The position numbers and the translations under genes were made by a program. This document shows positions 24,328 to 35,107 of a stretch of DNA of 64,000 bases, one piece after another. The notes beneath the pieces are model-generated. The model worked only from the letters and a program-made list of their open reading frames with translations. It had not been told where the DNA came from and ran no database searches. The DNA comes from Bordetella genomosp. 13 (GTDB lineage: Bacteria; Pseudomonadota; Gammaproteobacteria; Burkholderiales; Burkholderiaceae_B). Each line of letters starts with the position of its first letter. Position 1 is the first letter of the stretch. The stretch covers positions 992,001 through 1,056,000 of the forward strand of contig NZ_CP021111.1 of assembly GCF_002119665.1 (NCBI RefSeq), written 5' to 3'.

Positions 24328-25194
24328 ATGAAATTGCTGCGCTACGGCGCCAAGGGCGCGGAAAAGCCCGCGCTGATCGACGAACAGGGCCGCGTGCGCG
24401 ACCTGTCGTCCGTGCTGCCCGACATCACCGCCCAGACGCTCGAGCCGGACGCGCTGCAGCGCCTGCGCCAGCTGGACGCCTCCACGCTGCCGATGGTGCC
24501 GCAACCCGGTCGCATCGCTCCGCCCTGGACCGGCATGGGCAAGTTCGTGTGCATCGGCCTGAACTACGCCGACCACGCCGCCGAGGCCAACCTGCCCGTG
24601 CCGGCCGAACCGGTCATCTTCATGAAGCCGACCTCGTGCGTGGTGGGCTGCAACGACGCGGTGGTGCTGCCGCAGGACTCCGTCAAGACCGACTGGGAAG
24701 TCGAGCTGGGCGTGGTCATCGGCACGCGGGCCCGCTATGTGCCGGAGGCCGATGCGCTGCGGCATGTGGCCGGCTACTGCGTGGTCAACGACGTGTCCGA
24801 GCGCGAATACCAGATCGAGCGAGGCGGTACGTGGGACAAAGGCAAGGGCTGCGACACGTTCGGCCCCGTGGGGCCATGGCTGGTGACCGCCGACGAGGTG
24901 CCCGACCCGCAGTCGCTCGACCTTTGGCTGGACGTGAACGGCCATCGCGTGCAGAACGGCAACACGCGCACCATGGTGTTCGGCGTGGCGCAGCTGGTCA
25001 GCTACGTCAGCCGCTTCATGACGCTGTACCCGGGCGACCTGATCAGCACCGGCACGCCGCCTGGCGTGGGCATGGGACGCAAGCCCGCGCCGGTGTACCT
25101 GAAGCCGGGCGACGAAATGAAGCTGAGCGTGGCGGGCCTGGGCGAACAGCGCCAGCGCGTGTACGCGTGGGATCCCGAACTGATCGATCATTGA
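24328..25194 (+). CDS. Fumarylacetoacetate hydrolase family protein
   Basis: The 288-residue enzyme begins at ATG 24328 behind GGAAGGA. FAH-fold signatures are CIGLNYADHAAEANLPVP, VIFMKPTSCVVG, DWEVELGVVIG with the metal-binding acidic residues, DVSEREYQIERGGTWDKGKG, and DLISTGTPPGVGMG. Relatives hydrolyse or decarboxylate 2-oxo acids (fumarylpyruvate, ureidoglycolate, 2-keto-3-deoxy-fuconate). The exact substrate cannot be assigned, and no pathway partner is adjacent. Confidence 0.92.
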   Translation: MKLLRYGAKGAEKPALIDEQGRVRDLSSVLPDITAQTLEPDALQRLRQLDASTLPMVPQPGRIAPPWTGMGKFVCIGLNYADHAAEANLPVPAEPVIFMKPTSCVVGCNDAVVLPQDSVKTDWEVELGVVIGTRARYVPEADALRHVAGYCVVNDVSEREYQIERGGTWDKGKGCDTFGPVGPWLVTADEVPDPQSLDLWLDVNGHRVQNGNTRTMVFGVAQLVSYVSRFMTLYPGDLISTGTPPGVGMGRKPAPVYLKPGDEMKLSVAGLGEQRQRVYAWDPELIDH

Positions 25195-25224
25195 ATCGAA
25201 TGCCGCCGGGCGACGCGGCAGCGC

Positions 25225-26160
25225 TTACGCGCGGGGCGGCGTGCCCGTGGCGCTCGGCGCGTCGGGGCGCGGCCTTGCGGCGGCCGTATGCCGCAGGCTG
25301 CCGAAGCGCACCGCGAACTGCCGCGTGAACACCGCGCCGAAGAAGAAGATCTGCGCCGAGTAATAAATCCACAGCAGCAGCGCGATCAGCGATCCCGCCG
25401 CCCCATACGCCGATACGGCGGAGCCTTCGCTGAGATACAGGCCGATGGCCCATTTGCCCGCCAGGAACAGCGCCGCGGTGACGATGGCGCCCGGCACCAC
25501 GTCCGGCCACGGAATATGCTGGCTGGGCAGCAGCTTGTACACCACGGCAAACAGCGCCGTCACCACGCAGAACGAAAAGATGGTGGCCAGCCAGTCGGCC
25601 AGCACGGCAAAGGTGGACGCGGCCCACAGGCCGCCGTAGTACGACTCGGCGGCCGCCAGCGCCGCGTTCACCACCAGCGACACCAGCAGGAATAGCGCCA
25701 GCACCAGCACCAGCCCGAACGACGCCAGGCGGGTCTTCACCATGGCCTGCAGTCCGCTCTTTTCCTCGACCTCCCACAGGTCGTCCAGGCTGGCCTTCAG
25801 TTCCGCGAAAGCCGTGGTGGCGCTGAACAGCAGCACGACGATGGAGATCAAGGCGGCGATCCAGCCGCTGCCGGATTCGTGCGCACTCGCCAGTACGGTC
25901 TGGATGACTTCGGCGCCGCGCTCGCCGATCAGGCCGCGCATCTGCGCCACCAGTTCCGAGCGCACGGCCTCTTCGCCGAAGAAGGCGCCGGCCACCGCGA
26001 TCACCAGGATCAGCATGGGCGCCAGCGAGAACACCATGTACAAGGCAAGCGCCGCGCCCTTGCTGGACGCCCGGTGCCGGGACCATTCGCTGGCGCAGTC
26101 GGCCATCAGCTGGCCGATCTCGCGGAGGCGGGGAATGCGGAAACGCGACAGTAATTGCAT
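25225..26160 (-). CDS. YihY/BrkB-family inner membrane protein
   Basis: The protein is 311 residues from ATG 26160 (26187 would add nine). Six predicted membrane segments include GAALALYMVFSLAPMLILVI and AAGSLIALLLWIYYSAQIFFFG, the latter ending in the family motif. Members were formerly annotated as ribonuclease BN; Bordetella BrkB is associated with serum resistance. Molecular function is unresolved, and the C-terminal tail is Pro/Arg rich. Confidence 0.92.
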   Translation of the reverse strand: MQLLSRFRIPRLREIGQLMADCASEWSRHRASSKGAALALYMVFSLAPMLILVIAVAGAFFGEEAVRSELVAQMRGLIGERGAEVIQTVLASAHESGSGWIAALISIVVLLFSATTAFAELKASLDDLWEVEEKSGLQAMVKTRLASFGLVLVLALFLLVSLVVNAALAAAESYYGGLWAASTFAVLADWLATIFSFCVVTALFAVVYKLLPSQHIPWPDVVPGAIVTAALFLAGKWAIGLYLSEGSAVSAYGAAGSLIALLLWIYYSAQIFFFGAVFTRQFAVRFGSLRHTAAARPRPDAPSATGTPPRA

Positions 26161-26266
26161 GGGCGTCCTGATGCATGGATATCCCATGTCATTTTAGGAA
26201 GTCCGGTGCGCCAGCACTACGCAGATGCGGTACGCATGCGCGTCCAAATGTAAAGCGCGCAGGACC

Positions 26267-26926
26267 TTATCGCGCGGCAATGGACGTCAGATACTGTTCA
26301 GTCTCGGCAAGGCTCACGACGTCGCCATACTTTGTGTCGATATCGAACAGGCTCTGCTTGTGCGATGCGGCGGAACGATCCCCGACCCCCTCGGCCACGA
26401 CCATGGGCCTGAACCCCAGCTGCACGGCATCGACTGCCGTCGCCCGCACGCAGCCGCTGGTCGACGTGCCCGTCATGATGAGGGTGTCGACGCCCAGATT
26501 GACCAGGCGCGACAGCAGGTCCGATCCGAAGAAGCAGGACGCATACTTCTTGTACAGCAGTACATCGTTGTCGGCGCGATCCAGCCGGCTGTCCAGCCTG
26601 TATCCCTCGCCGTCGATGCGCAACGTGGATTGGCCGCGCATCTTGCGATGCCACAGTCCCGCGTCGCCCATGTTCGCATCCTCGTAGCGCACCATGCTGT
26701 AGATCACCGGTACGCCTTTGGCGCGCGCGATCCGTGCCAGCCGGTTCGTGGCATCGATCTGCGGGCCCAGCTCCGAGCCCAGCGGCTGCGAGGGATCCGT
26801 GAAGCCATTGCTCAGGTCGATGGCGATCAGCGCGGGCCGGCCGCCGAATCCAAGGCGTCCGCCGAACCCCCGCTCGTTGAAGAAATTCGCATCGCCTGCA
26901 TCCAGGCTGTCGGCCAAACCACTCAT
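26267..26926 (-). CDS. Isochorismatase-like cysteine hydrolase (N-carbamoylsarcosine amidase-like)
   Basis: The 219-residue protein has the catalytic triad of the family: Asp37 in PALIAIDLSNGFTDP, Lys126 or Lys127 in LLYKKYASCFFGSD, and Cys159 in MTGTSTSGCVRATAVDA. The arrangement matches N-carbamoylsarcosine amidohydrolase (DKC) spacing. It lies 104 bp downstream of a Bug receptor on the same strand, with a divergent LysR beyond. The cluster may import and hydrolyse an amide or ureide compound. Confidence 0.88.
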   Translation of the reverse strand: MSGLADSLDAGDANFFNERGFGGRLGFGGRPALIAIDLSNGFTDPSQPLGSELGPQIDATNRLARIARAKGVPVIYSMVRYEDANMGDAGLWHRKMRGQSTLRIDGEGYRLDSRLDRADNDVLLYKKYASCFFGSDLLSRLVNLGVDTLIMTGTSTSGCVRATAVDAVQLGFRPMVVAEGVGDRSAASHKQSLFDIDTKYGDVVSLAETEQYLTSIAAR

Positions 26927-27030
26927 CAGGTCCCTCTCCTCGATTCAACAAATGCGGGTGCACGCGCTGCCCGCGCGACGATCATGGCAGGGTGCGCCCC
27001 GTGCCATGCACGTCGCGGGCAAGGTGCGGA

Positions 27031-28038
27031 TCATTCCACGCGGATGTTCGCCTGCTCGATGACGGTCTTCCATTGTCTGGCGTCCTCATCGAAACGCTGC
27101 ATCCACGCGTCATAGTCGATGACGTCCGGCTCGATGCCCTGCACGGCCAGCGCCTTGCGGACCTCTTCGCTGGTGGTGACCTTGCGGACCTGGTCGAACC
27201 ATTTTTTACCGACCTCTTCCGGAATGCCGCGCGGCGCGAGCAGGCTCACCCGGAACGTCGTCTGGTAGTCGGCAACTCCCGATTCCCTGACAGTCGGCAC
27301 GTCCTTCAAGGCCTGGGCGCGCGTCGTGCCCGCCACGGCCAGCGCCTTCAGCTTGCCGGCCTGGATGTGCGACAGCACGGCGCTGATCGGAGAAAACACC
27401 ACGGATATCTGTCCGCCCAGCAGGTCGTTCACCGCGGGCGCCGTGCCCTGGTAGGGAACGTGCATGAGCTGCACGCCGGCCTTCGCGGCGAACAGTTCCG
27501 CGGCCAGATGATGGATGCTGCCGATGCCGGCCGAACCGAACGTGGCCTTGTCCGGATGCTTCTTCAGGTAGGCGATGAACTCGCGGATGTTGGAGACGGG
27601 CAGCGAAGGATGCACCGCGACCACGATCGGCACCTGGGCCACCGGCGCCACCGGCACCAGCTGCTTGTGCGTGTCGTACGGCAGGCGGCTGCCATACAGC
27701 ACTGGCGCGACCGACCACAGTTCGTTGGGGATGACGAGCAGCGTGTAGCCGTCCGCCGGGGCGCGGGCCACGAGGGCCGTGCCGATCTGCCCCGCGGCGC
27801 CGCCGCGGTTTTCCACCACGATGGGCGTCTTCCATTCCTCTCCTGTCCGCGTCGCGATCTGCCGGGCGAGGTAGTCGGTGCTGCCTCCGGCCGGGAAGGC
27901 ATCGATGATGCGGACGGGATGGTCGGGGTAGGAAGCCTGGGCCGCAGGGCTCGAAGCCGTCTGCGCATGCGCGACGTTCAACGTTCCCATGACTGATGCT
28001 GCTACGGCCCACCCCTTGATTGCGCGGATCCAGTGCAT
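27031..28038 (-). CDS. Bug-family tripartite tricarboxylate transporter substrate-binding protein
   Basis: The 335-residue receptor from ATG 28038 has signal peptide MHWIRAIKGWAVAASVMG...AHA-Q and Bug motifs YPDHPVRIIDAFPAGGSTD, IVVENRGGAAGQIGTALV, FGSAGIGSIHHLAAELF and MHVPYQGTAPAVNDLLGG. It probably captures a carboxylate in the periplasm. It is divergent from the LysR gene at 28228 (gap 189 bp) and upstream of the amidase. The frame is open to 28575 but only the 28038 start gives a signal peptide. Confidence 0.92.
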   Translation of the reverse strand: MHWIRAIKGWAVAASVMGTLNVAHAQTASSPAAQASYPDHPVRIIDAFPAGGSTDYLARQIATRTGEEWKTPIVVENRGGAAGQIGTALVARAPADGYTLLVIPNELWSVAPVLYGSRLPYDTHKQLVPVAPVAQVPIVVAVHPSLPVSNIREFIAYLKKHPDKATFGSAGIGSIHHLAAELFAAKAGVQLMHVPYQGTAPAVNDLLGGQISVVFSPISAVLSHIQAGKLKALAVAGTTRAQALKDVPTVRESGVADYQTTFRVSLLAPRGIPEEVGKKWFDQVRKVTTSEEVRKALAVQGIEPDVIDYDAWMQRFDEDARQWKTVIEQANIRVE

Positions 28039-28227
28039 TGCACACTCCTGTCGATGTTTTCTATGGGCATCGGTATTTGAAACGCGCCGCCACGCGCCGT
28101 CCAAGACTGTTTTCATTTGGCAGCCATAGCAAGCCGGTCTGGCTCCATGGGCCCCGGTCGATGAGCCGGGCGTATCATGTCCAGCTTGCACCCGCGCGGC
28201 CTCGCGGTATCCAAGCCGTTTCCGCCT

Positions 28228-29163
28228 ATGAACCTTCGACAACTCCGTTATTTCGCCGCCGCGGTAGAGCAGCGCAGCGTCACGCGCGCGGCCGAACATC
28301 TGCACGTCGCTCAACCGGCCTTGGGCCAGCACATACGGGCGCTGGAGGCCGAGTTGAACGTCGCCTTGCTCGAGCGCCACTCGCGCGGAGTCACCCCGAC
28401 GGCCGCCGGCGAACGCCTGTATGCGCGCAGTTGCGAGATCTTCGAGCTGATCGCGCTGGCGGAACGCGAAGTCGCCGAGCATGGCAGGCATGCCGTGCAG
28501 ACGATGACGATCGGGCTGACGCCCAGCCTCACGCTGCTGATCGGCACGGATCTGCAGTTGGCCTATGGCGAGCATGCGCCCGGCGCCCAGTTGCGTGTGT
28601 GGGAAGAGCCCAGTTTCAGGCTGGCCGCGGCCGTCGAGAACGGCGAGCTGGATGTGGCGCTGGCCTACGATATCGCCGCGCGACCGGGCCTGGTGCTGAC
28701 GCCGGTCATGGAAGAGGAGATGCTGTTCGCATGCCGCCCGGACATCGCTCCCGACAGGTCCACGGTGGACCTGGAGTACGTTCTGTCGTGCAACCTGGCG
28801 TTGGGGTCCGCCCAGGATATCGGGCGCAGGGTGCTGGCGCGCGCGGTAGGAAAGACGCCGCAGGACCTGGCGGTGCGCTACGAACTGCAGTCAATCGCGG
28901 GCATCCGCGACCTGCTGCTGCGCGGCAACGCGGTCAGCGTGCTGCCTTATGGCAGCATCGCGCATGAGGTCCGGGCGGGCCGGCTGGCGGGCCTGCGCAT
29001 CGACGGGGCGCCCTTGAAAAGCACGCTCTACGTCGTGACGCGCGCCGCGAAAGAGGGCCCCGCGCCATGGGCCGATCCGCTGTTCGCCTGGTTGACCGAG
29101 CAAGCCATCGCAATGGCCGCCGATCGGCAACCGGCGCTGGTTGCGAGACTGCCGTCTGCTTGA
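28228..29163 (+). CDS. LysR-family transcriptional regulator
   Basis: The 311-residue regulator starts MNLRQLRYFAAAVEQRSVTR. The helix-turn-helix continues AAEHLHVAQPALGQHIRALE, and a type-2 periplasmic-binding-like effector domain follows. It resembles the CynR/NAC-like group. It is divergent from the Bug receptor and amidase genes, its likely targets. It is convergent with groEL, separated by a strong terminator at 29269-29298. Confidence 0.93.
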   Translation: MNLRQLRYFAAAVEQRSVTRAAEHLHVAQPALGQHIRALEAELNVALLERHSRGVTPTAAGERLYARSCEIFELIALAEREVAEHGRHAVQTMTIGLTPSLTLLIGTDLQLAYGEHAPGAQLRVWEEPSFRLAAAVENGELDVALAYDIAARPGLVLTPVMEEEMLFACRPDIAPDRSTVDLEYVLSCNLALGSAQDIGRRVLARAVGKTPQDLAVRYELQSIAGIRDLLLRGNAVSVLPYGSIAHEVRAGRLAGLRIDGAPLKSTLYVVTRAAKEGPAPWADPLFAWLTEQAIAMAADRQPALVARLPSA

Positions 29164-29268
29164 GCGGGCAGGGCGTGCTGTCGCATCGCCAAGTGCGCTC
29201 TCTGCTATCGGCAAAGGGGCCGTGTTTCAAACCTTGCGGGCGCCCCACGTGCCGCACGCCCAAATAAC

Positions 29269-29298
29269 AAACCCCGAGGCGTGAACCTCGGGGTTTTT
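29269..29298. terminator. Bidirectional terminator between LysR gene and groEL
   Basis: Stem AAACCCCGAGG (29269-29279) pairs with CCTCGGGGTTT (29286-29296) around a 6-nt loop, followed by TT on + and preceded by A residues, so U tracts exist on both strands. It ends groEL and the convergent LysR gene. Confidence 0.9.
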
Positions 29299-29347
29299 GT
29301 GTGGCACTGCACGCGCCGGCCAGGCCGGCGCGCCGGGGCAAGACTTC

Positions 29348-31310
<1,963 letters not shown>

Positions 31311-31382
31311 GAGGAACTCCTGTTTGTAGAGAAAGGCCAGTTGGAATCTAGGGCGTGCAGGGGGCTGACGGGTCAGGGACTG

Positions 31383-31409
31383 TTAGCACTCGCCTGCGAC
31401 GAGTGCTAA
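31383..31409 (-). promoter_or_regulatory. CIRCE operator (HrcA binding site) of groESL
   Basis: TTAGCACTC (31383-31391), a 9-nt spacer, and GAGTGCTAA (31401-31409) match the classical CIRCE consensus exactly. CIRCE is bound by the repressor HrcA, so groESL is expected to be heat-derepressed. It overlaps the promoter's -10 end. Confidence 0.97.
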
Positions 31410-31436
31410 TTATAGGGGTGGTTGCGCGGGGTTCAA
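31409..31436 (-). promoter_or_regulatory. Sigma-70-type promoter of groESL
   Basis: Read on the minus strand, a -35 TTGAAC (31436-31431) and a perfect -10 TATAAT (31414-31409) are separated by 16 bp. The -10 abuts the CIRCE repeat, so HrcA would block polymerase directly. No sigma-32-like element was recognised here. Confidence 0.85.
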
Positions 31437-32047
31437 GGGGGTTGTTACATTTTCCTGGGCGGGGCTTGGGCTGGACGGCGTTCATGAGCGAGCTGACCTC
31501 TGCGGCTCCCACACGCCTTCCTGAAGGTTGTCCGCCGACTGCACGACGGCACATTCACGGAACGGGCGCCCGTGCAATCGCCAGCCCGCATGTGCTTGGT
31601 TCGACAAGGGCAGAAGGCACAAAAGCCCGCAGCACGAGGTAGGCAAATCCACTTGGTTCTGTCGCGGTGTGGTGTGACCCCTGTTTTCCGTGCAGTCAAA
31701 TTAAACCTGCGGCATCGTCTTGTCCTTGCAGTGTTTTAGCGGATGAGATGGCGGAACAGAACCAATAGAGCTCGATAATGGCAGTCGCGAAGCGACGCAA
31801 TCCGTGCCAATTGACTGCCTTACAAACCTCGGGACGCTCATTTGATGGCTTGGACCCTTGCGTAAGCGTCGGGGACGCATGCAATCGTCTCGCGTCTCGT
31901 GCCAGCGTCGACCGTTGTTACATCATTCTTTTGGAGCTGGGAAAACGACTGGCTTGTCGAGATGTCGTTCTCAAACGGTACTGAGCATTCTGCGAATTCC
32001 ATGCACTAGGAGATTTTGGTTGTCTCGTACTTGCGCTCGCAACGAGG
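31437..32047. other. Gene-free stretch, AT-richer right half
   Basis: No convincing gene was found; short open frames have no recognisable motif or ribosome-binding site. A 12-bp palindrome ACGGGCGCCCGT lies at 31562-31573. Base composition falls noticeably from about 31,700 rightward, marking the left edge of the islet that carries the orphan ORF and IS remnant. Confidence 0.5.
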
Positions 32048-32716
32048 CTACAACCCGCTGGGATCCAAAGAAAATCTTTTCCACGATCCCTCAAAAGCGA
32101 GAAAAGTCCCACTCAACTTCGGTGCAACATACCAAACTGCTGTTGCGTTATTAAGCGCGATAGTAGAACCTTTGGCATCGTTTTCTCGATTTCCGAGATG
32201 CATGGTCATGCCTGAAACAGATTCGGGTAAGTTAACCTCTGAAGGTCCGCTTTTGACAGAAAAGCATACCCATCTGTTGCTGTGAAGGCGATATGCAGCA
32301 ATAATTCCTTCTGCCTTATTCACAAAGATTGGCTGATCAGAGATCAGGAAGTGCATATCCATAAGAATGCTTCCTGGTCCTTTCAGTTCATCATAGACGA
32401 CCTTCACTTTATCACTGAATGGAAACGCTGCACCTTGTCGACCGATGTCGTAGATGACTCGCATCGCGTGCGTTGACACCGTCTCTGTGAGTTTCGGATA
32501 GCTCCAGCAGAAATTCTTTGTGCCAGATGCTCCCGATTCTTCTGGGTACGTCTTCAGATGGCAGGCCCCGGACTCGTGAAAGCTTACTTTTAACCAACCT
32601 TTGAACGAGGTGCGCGTTGCGTAGATGCAGGCCTCGCGTTTGCTACGAAAAAAAGACCAGATTTCTGAAAGGCGACGTTCAGGGGTCTGTAGGGCGAATC
32701 GAAAGATTGTGGTCAT
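32048..32716 (-). CDS. Hypothetical protein, AT-rich orphan
   Basis: This 222-residue frame starts at ATG 32716 behind GGTAGGAA. I do not recognise the family. It has no signal peptide or membrane segment, and it is rich in aromatic and basic residues. A patch near residues 30-60 (IYATRTSFKGWLKVSFHESG) looks like a folded beta-strand segment, with further hydrophobic strands throughout. Codon use is plainly unlike the flanking GC-rich genes, and it sits beside a decayed IS3-family element. It is probably acquired DNA and possibly still functional because the frame is intact. Confidence 0.6.
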   Translation of the reverse strand: MTTIFRFALQTPERRLSEIWSFFRSKREACIYATRTSFKGWLKVSFHESGACHLKTYPEESGASGTKNFCWSYPKLTETVSTHAMRVIYDIGRQGAAFPFSDKVKVVYDELKGPGSILMDMHFLISDQPIFVNKAEGIIAAYRLHSNRWVCFSVKSGPSEVNLPESVSGMTMHLGNRENDAKGSTIALNNATAVWYVAPKLSGTFLAFEGSWKRFSLDPSGL

Positions 32717-32944
32717 TTCCTACCGTATTTCAATAGTGGACTTATTATCTACGGCGGGAATGGGCCAGGTTTAAATTACTTATAAGAGGTACTGAACCTC
32801 GTGCCAACGCGGCGCAGTTGCGAGGTGAACACCAACCCTTATCGAATCGCAGCAGGAAGAGGCAGACACCGCGCCAAGCGCGCGAAGCGGGAGATCAGAG
32901 CGCGTTCTAGTGCCCTCGTAGCCACCCCTGTCAAGTAGACAACG

Positions 32945-33477
32945 GCCGATAGAGATTCGGAGCATTAGTAGCCGGGGCATGTACAATACCGGCGGGACGC
33001 CACCCAGCGCTTCATGGGGGCGGTATTCGTTGTAATCGACCAGCCATTGGTCGGTGATGGCCTGGACCTGCTCCAGGTTAGCGAACAGGTGTGCATCGAG
33101 CACTTCCGTGCGGTACGCTCGGTTGAAACGCTCGATAAAGGCGTTTTGATTGGGCTTGCCCGGCTGGATGTATCGAACCGCGATGCCTTTGGCTGCGGCC
33201 CATTCGGTGAATGCTTGAGAGACTAGCTTCGGCCCGTTGTCCAGCCGTATGGCATCCGGCGCGCCGTAGCAGTCGACCAGGCGACTCAAGACGCCCATGC
33301 CGGCTGACGATGGCATTGAGCGCTTCGATCACATCGGCATCTCGCTCAGATGCCGAGGCTGGCCGCTTGTAGTACGCCGCCCGCGACAGGCCTGCAATGC
33401 GACAGGCGCGCGTGATCGACAAGCGGGCTTGCACCAGCAACTCGACCACCTCGCGCCTGGCCGACGGCGTCAGGATT
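32945..33477 (-). pseudogene. IS3-family transposase OrfB, internally deleted and frameshifted
   Basis: The first part is in one frame (SITRACRIAGLSRAAYYKRP, about 33300-33450) and the second in another from about 33310 downward (GAPDAIRLDNGPKLVSQAF, then NAFIERFNRAYRTEVL). About 130 residues of the DDE catalytic domain expected between them, including the first Asp, are missing. The second Asp (LDNGP) and the Glu (FIERFNR) remain. The 3' end also runs out of the element without its normal stop. Confidence 0.85.
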
Positions 33478-33736
33478 TTCGGTTCAGAACGTCCTTGATC
33501 GCCGAATTCTCCAGGGCGAGATCGGCGTACATGCGCTTGAGCTTGGCATTCTCCGCTTCCAGCTCACGCAGCCGTTGCAACTCGGACACCTGCACGCCCG
33601 AGTACTTGCTCTTCCACTGGTAATACGTGGCGTTGCTGATGCCGTGCTTGCGGCACAACTCGGCCACAGGAACTCCCGTCTCGCCTTCCTTCAACACCGC
33701 AACGATCTGGCTTTCTGTAAACCTGCTTTTCTTCAA
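33470..33736 (-). CDS. IS3-family transposase OrfA
   Basis: The 88-residue OrfA starts at TTG 33736, placed by the upstream GGAG and by family alignment to KKSRFTESQIVAVLKEGE. The helix-turn-helix is VAELCRKHGISNATYYQWKS, followed by a leucine-zipper-like coil LQRLRELEAENAKLKRMYAD. OrfA binds the IS ends and normally fuses to OrfB by -1 frameshifting. Here OrfB is defective, so only the DNA-binding half can be made. Confidence 0.85.
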   Translation of the reverse strand: MKKSRFTESQIVAVLKEGETGVPVAELCRKHGISNATYYQWKSKYSGVQVSELQRLRELEAENAKLKRMYADLALENSAIKDVLNRKS

Positions 33737-33800
33737 GGGAGTCTCCGACTCTTGGAGGCTTCGAAATTCTACTGGCTGGTGTCTACGCAATGGGGTAGCT

Positions 33801-34123
33801 TACGCTTCAGCATGTAGAGATGAGCTTGACGGCACCCGACAACAGATGCCCCACCGCCCATGCTCTAGTCCATTTCCACGACTCGGCGCGGGAGGCGCAT
33901 GTTCAAGCGCCGCTTTTTTCGAACGAAAGTGGTCTCGATAAGCCGCGCTCGTCGTCGCAGGATAACTAGGGTTATCCGGGATTCTTTATGCTTAAAATGT
34001 TGTGAAGAATGAGTGGCAAATGCAGGGCTGCCGCCGCGATGAGGCATCAAGGCGGTTCACCGGGGTGCGCACCTGACGCACCGTACGCAGGATCGCGCGG
34101 TGGCGCCCCACACGGAGAATCGC
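33801..34123. other. Intergenic region upstream of Bug receptor
   Basis: No gene is supported. It spans the GC transition out of the IS islet and contains the inverted repeat at 33960-33977 followed by AT-rich DNA (TTTATGCTTAAAAT, about 33984-33998) that could hold a -10 element. Candidate promoter region for the Bug gene at 34124. Confidence 0.5.
33960..33977. promoter_or_regulatory. Inverted repeat upstream of Bug receptor gene
   Basis: GGATAAC (33960-33966) and GTTATCC (33971-33977) are perfect reverse complements around TAGG. They lie just upstream of an AT-rich -10-like stretch, about 150 bp before the receptor start. No dedicated regulator gene is adjacent, so the binding protein is unknown. 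Confidence 0.45.
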
Positions 34124-35107
34124 ATGCTGCTGCGTGGACGTTGTCTGGCCATGGTGATGCTGACGCTGACTGGCTGGGCGACGGGCAGCCATGCGCAAAC
34201 GCCGGCTCAGGCCTGGCCCGTCAAGCCTGTGCGCCTGGTCGTGGGGCTGGCTCCTGGCGGGCTGGTCGACGTGCTGGCGCGCACAGTGCAGCCGCATTTG
34301 GCCGAGGCCTTGAAGCAGACCGTTATCGTGGAGAATCGGGGTGGCGCGGGCGGCAACGTGGCGGGAGCCGAGGTCGTGCGCAACGGTGACGACAACCATA
34401 CCTTCTTGTTCAATCCATCGACGACGGAATCGGTCAACCCGCTGATGTTCGCCAGCATGCCGTTCGATCCGCAGCGGGACCTGCGGCCAGTCGCCTTGTT
34501 GGCCAACAGCCAGTTGTTCCTGTTCGTCCGGTCCTCGCTTGGCGTCGATACGCTCGAAGCGTTCGTCGACTATGCGCGCAAGCGCCCCGATCCTCTCAAC
34601 TATGGTTCGGCCGGCAACGGCACGACGCCGCATCTGGCTGGCGAATTGCTCAAGCAGGCGACCGGCATGCAGGCCACCCATGCGCCATATCGCGGCGTGG
34701 CGCCAGCGATTCAGGACCTGGCCGCGGGCCAGATCGACTTCGCGTTTGGACCGGCCACCGTCTTTCCCATGGTGCAAGCGGGCAAACTGAAAGTGCTGGC
34801 GGTGGCGAGCCGGCAACGGGCGGCCGTGGCGCCCGACATACGAACTTTTTCCGAGGCCGGCATCGACGGCGTTTTCGCGGACAGCCTGTTTGGCATGTAT
34901 GCCGCCGCGGGCACCCGCGATAATGTGGTCGATCGCATGAACGCCGAAATCAACAAGGTACTCGCGCGGCCGGAGATCCAGGCGCGCTTTCTGGACGCCG
35001 GCGCCGAGGCGCTACCGCTGCGTCCGGCCGACTATGCCGCCCGCGTGCAGGACGAAAAGAAATTGTTCGCCCCGTTGATGAAGTCGTTGGGGCTGAAGGA
35101 ACAGTAG
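34124..35107 (+). CDS. Bug-family tripartite tricarboxylate transporter substrate-binding protein
   Basis: The 327-residue receptor begins at ATG 34124 behind GGAGAA. It has signal peptide MLLRGRCLAMVMLTLTGWAT...SHA-Q, then WPVKPVRLVVGLAPGGLVD, VIVENRGGAGGNVAGAEVV, NYGSAGNGTTPHLAGELL and HAPYRGVAPAIQDLAAGQID. It is a periplasmic carboxylate receptor without adjacent TctAB partners. Unlike the other two Bug genes here it has no neighbouring LysR gene. Confidence 0.92.
   Translation: MLLRGRCLAMVMLTLTGWATGSHAQTPAQAWPVKPVRLVVGLAPGGLVDVLARTVQPHLAEALKQTVIVENRGGAGGNVAGAEVVRNGDDNHTFLFNPSTTESVNPLMFASMPFDPQRDLRPVALLANSQLFLFVRSSLGVDTLEAFVDYARKRPDPLNYGSAGNGTTPHLAGELLKQATGMQATHAPYRGVAPAIQDLAAGQIDFAFGPATVFPMVQAGKLKVLAVASRQRAAVAPDIRTFSEAGIDGVFADSLFGMYAAAGTRDNVVDRMNAEINKVLARPEIQARFLDAGAEALPLRPADYAARVQDEKKLFAPLMKSLGLKEQ

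Larger units (their letters stand above)
32920..33800 (-). mobile_element. IS3-family insertion sequence remnant
   Basis: OrfA is intact and orfB is broken. Imperfect terminal inverted repeats are visible: AGCCACCCC with GTAGACA (32920-32941) at the left, and TGTCTAC with GGGGTAGCT (33780-33800) at the right. They share TGTCTAC, a 5-6 nt gap, and GGGGT(A/G)GCT. The element is shorter than the usual 1.2-1.4 kb because the middle of orfB is deleted. It cannot make an intact transposase. No clear target duplication was seen. Confidence 0.8.

Noticed and set aside
22278..25328. A 1016-codon + frame spanning the NADH dehydrogenase, dgkA and FAH-family genes.
   Set aside because: It crosses three well-supported genes out of frame and shows only low-complexity Arg/Gln/Gly composition.
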